A stretch of 6,784 bases of DNA from an uncultured bacterium. Lineage in GTDB: Bacteria > Actinomycetota > Coriobacteriia > Coriobacteriales > Coriobacteriaceae. Positions 5,506 through 6,784 of this stretch are shown here, piece after piece. Position 1 is the stretch's first letter. Each line of letters starts with the position of its first letter. Position numbers and translations under genes: made by a program. Where the stretch lies: NCBI GenBank assembly GCA_905215765.1, contig CAJMRP010000108.1:1-6784 (forward strand), written 5' to 3'. A model generated the notes under the pieces. It ran no database searches. It was given only the letters and a program-made list of their open reading frames with translations, and was not told the DNA's origin.

Positions 5506-5551
5506 ATTATTGAGCGCCTATCCAGCGCAAAGCGTCTAAAAGGGGAACAAT

Positions 5552-5812
5552 ATGTGCCTTGCCGTTCCCGGTAAAGTAGTCAAACGCGACGACGACCTCA
5601 AGGCCACCGTCGACATGATGGGCATCGAGCGCCCCGTGTCGCTACGACTCGTGCCGACGGCACAGGTTGGCGACTATATTCTCGTACACGCCGGCTTTGG
5701 CATCCAGATCGTCGACGAGCAGGAAGCGCAAGAAACGCTCGAGCTCGTTAATGCCATGACCGAACTGGCCGAAGAAGACCAACTGGCCAGCAACCCGGCC
5801 GAGGCATACTAG
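5552..5812 (+). CDS. hypC: HypC/HybG/HupF-family hydrogenase maturation chaperone
   Basis: This encodes 86 residues, the usual size. HypC binds HypD and the precursor of the hydrogenase large subunit, and carries the Fe(CN)2CO unit between them. The diagnostic N-terminus MCLAVPGKVV is present; Cys2 is the essential residue, exposed once the initiator methionine is removed. The small beta-barrel continues with VDMMGIERPVSLRLV (20-34) and VGDYILVHAGFGIQIVDEQEA (39-59, with H46 in HAGF), followed by an acidic helical tail to residue 86. The start has AGGGG six bases upstream. A 134-base gap separates it from hypF, larger than other gaps in the cluster, so it may have its own promoter or an RNA processing site. 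Its TAG stop shares one base with the hypD GTG. Confidence 0.96.
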   Translation: MCLAVPGKVVKRDDDLKATVDMMGIERPVSLRLVPTAQVGDYILVHAGFGIQIVDEQEAQETLELVNAMTELAEEDQLASNPAEAY

Positions 5813-6784
5813 TGGCGGCCGGACAGCCGGCTCGCTCCGGTATCGACTTTTCGGCATTTCGCGATTCCAAGCTGGCCCGCAAGCTCATCGAACGCATCCA
5901 TGAACTCGTCGGCGACCGCACCATCAACCTTATGGAAGTCTGCGGCACGCACACCGTGGGCATTGGCCGCTTTGGCTTTCGCTCCATTATGCCGGCCGGG
6001 CTCAAGCTGCTGAGCGGACCGGGCTGCCCGGTCTGCGTTACCGCCAACCGTGACATCGACCACGCAATCGCGCTCGCCAACATAGACGGCGCCATCATCA
6101 CCACCTTTGGCGACATGATGCGCGTGCCCGGATCGTCTACCTCGCTCGCTGCGCAAAAGGCGGTCGGGCGCGACATCCGCATCGTCTACTCCCCGCTCGA
6201 CGCGCTCGACATTGCCGAGCAAAACCCCGATCGCCCGGTCATTTTTATGGGCGTGGGCTTTGAGACTACGACGCCCACCATCGCCGCCGCCATCTTGGAG
6301 GCCGAGGCGCGCGGGCTTTTGAACTTTTCGGTCTATTGCGCCCACAAGACCACGCCGCCGGCGTTGCGCGCCATCGCCAACGATCCCGAGACCACCATCG
6401 ACGGCTTTATCCTGCCGGGCCACGTCGCCACCATCACGGGCTTGACGCCCTTTAGCTTTTTGGTCGATGAGTTCGATACCCCGGGCGTGGTCACGGGATT
6501 TGAACCGGTCGATATCCTGCAGGGCATCTGCATGCTGGTCCAGATGGTTGTCGAGTGCAAGCCCGCGATTGGCAACGCCTACCGCCGTGGCGTCAACACA
6601 GACGGCAACCCCGTGGCGCGCCAGCTGGTCGAGCAGGTGTTTGAGCCATGCGACACCACGTGGCGCGGGCTGGGGCCGATTGCCAACTCGGGCCTTTCCA
6701 TCCGCCCCGAGTTCTCGCGCTTTGATGCCCGCGCTCGCTTTGACGCGCCCGTTGAGGCGACGGTCGAGCCGCGCGGGTGCCGCT
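5812..6784 (+). CDS. hypD: HypD, [NiFe]-hydrogenase iron-sulfur maturation protein (cut at window end)
   Basis: 324 codons are present out of about 350-370; the 3' end lies beyond the window. HypD, complexed with HypC and HypE, is the scaffold where cyanide and carbon monoxide are attached to iron. MEVCGTHT holds C44 and GPGCPVC holds C72 and C75, matching the catalytic and redox cysteines C41, C69 and C72 of E. coli HypD. Other family signatures are FGDMMRVPGS (99-108), the VGFETTTP segment, the YCAHKTTPPALRA segment, ILPGHVATITG and GFEPVDILQGI. The last whole codons read G-C-R, so C323 opens the C-x-C motif of the [4Fe-4S] site and the sequence stops within it. The GTG start overlaps the hypC stop (TAGTG), with GAGG at 5801-5804 seven bases upstream. 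No in-frame ATG occurs before residue 41, which is inside the conserved core, so the GTG is the reasonable start. Confidence 0.95.
   Translation, partial: MAAGQPARSGIDFSAFRDSKLARKLIERIHELVGDRTINLMEVCGTHTVGIGRFGFRSIMPAGLKLLSGPGCPVCVTANRDIDHAIALANIDGAIITTFGDMMRVPGSSTSLAAQKAVGRDIRIVYSPLDALDIAEQNPDRPVIFMGVGFETTTPTIAAAILEAEARGLLNFSVYCAHKTTPPALRAIANDPETTIDGFILPGHVATITGLTPFSFLVDEFDTPGVVTGFEPVDILQGICMLVQMVVECKPAIGNAYRRGVNTDGNPVARQLVEQVFEPCDTTWRGLGPIANSGLSIRPEFSRFDARARFDAPVEATVEPRGCR

Noticed and set aside
1..6784. Search for IS elements, integrases, tRNA, rRNA and CRISPR arrays
   Set aside because: No transposase or integrase motif, no repeat-spacer pattern and no cloverleaf or rRNA sequence was recognised on either strand.

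Overview
The window reads as a piece of a high-GC, gut-type anaerobic actinobacterial chromosome. A Collinsella-like member of the Coriobacteriia is my best guess, from the overall style of the thioredoxin, NikR and Hyp proteins and from codon use rich in GCC, CTG and GAC. This assignment is an inference, because there is no rRNA or other marker here. The first kilobase is clearly AT-richer than the rest and looks like a different compositional block.

Layout. Positions 1-395 hold no gene I can support, only several short inverted repeats and an open but unconvincing minus-strand frame. A minus-strand gene at 435-854 encodes a small cysteine-rich protein of the uncharacterised TIGR04076 type and is followed by a strong hairpin (396-428). 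Positions 855-1044 are AT-rich and non-coding. At 1045-1476, minus strand, lies a stand-alone LeuA/CimA-type regulatory (dimerisation) domain without its catalytic part. It is transcribed divergently from a classical thioredoxin gene (1613-1933). The thioredoxin unit ends at a textbook intrinsic terminator (2044-2081).

A nickel and hydrogenase-maturation cluster on the plus strand then runs off the right edge. Its order is a small His/Met-rich helical protein (2154-2402), nikR (2404-2916), hypF (2946-5417), hypC (5552-5812) and hypD (5812 onward, cut at the window end in its iron-sulfur cysteine motif). The first two genes are separated by one base, and hypC and hypD overlap by one base. HypF makes the carbamoyl-derived cyanide precursor used with HypE. 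HypC and HypD form the scaffold on which the Fe(CN)2CO unit of [NiFe]-hydrogenase is built. NikR is the nickel-responsive repressor, so nickel sensing and hydrogenase cofactor assembly are physically joined. The structural hydrogenase, hypE and hypA/hypB are not in the window and may lie to the right.

The most interesting points are the His/Cys-rich N-terminal extension on NikR, the unknown His/Met-rich partner translated just before it, the orphan LeuA-type domain, and two successive 6-2-6 inverted repeats in the hypF-hypC spacer.
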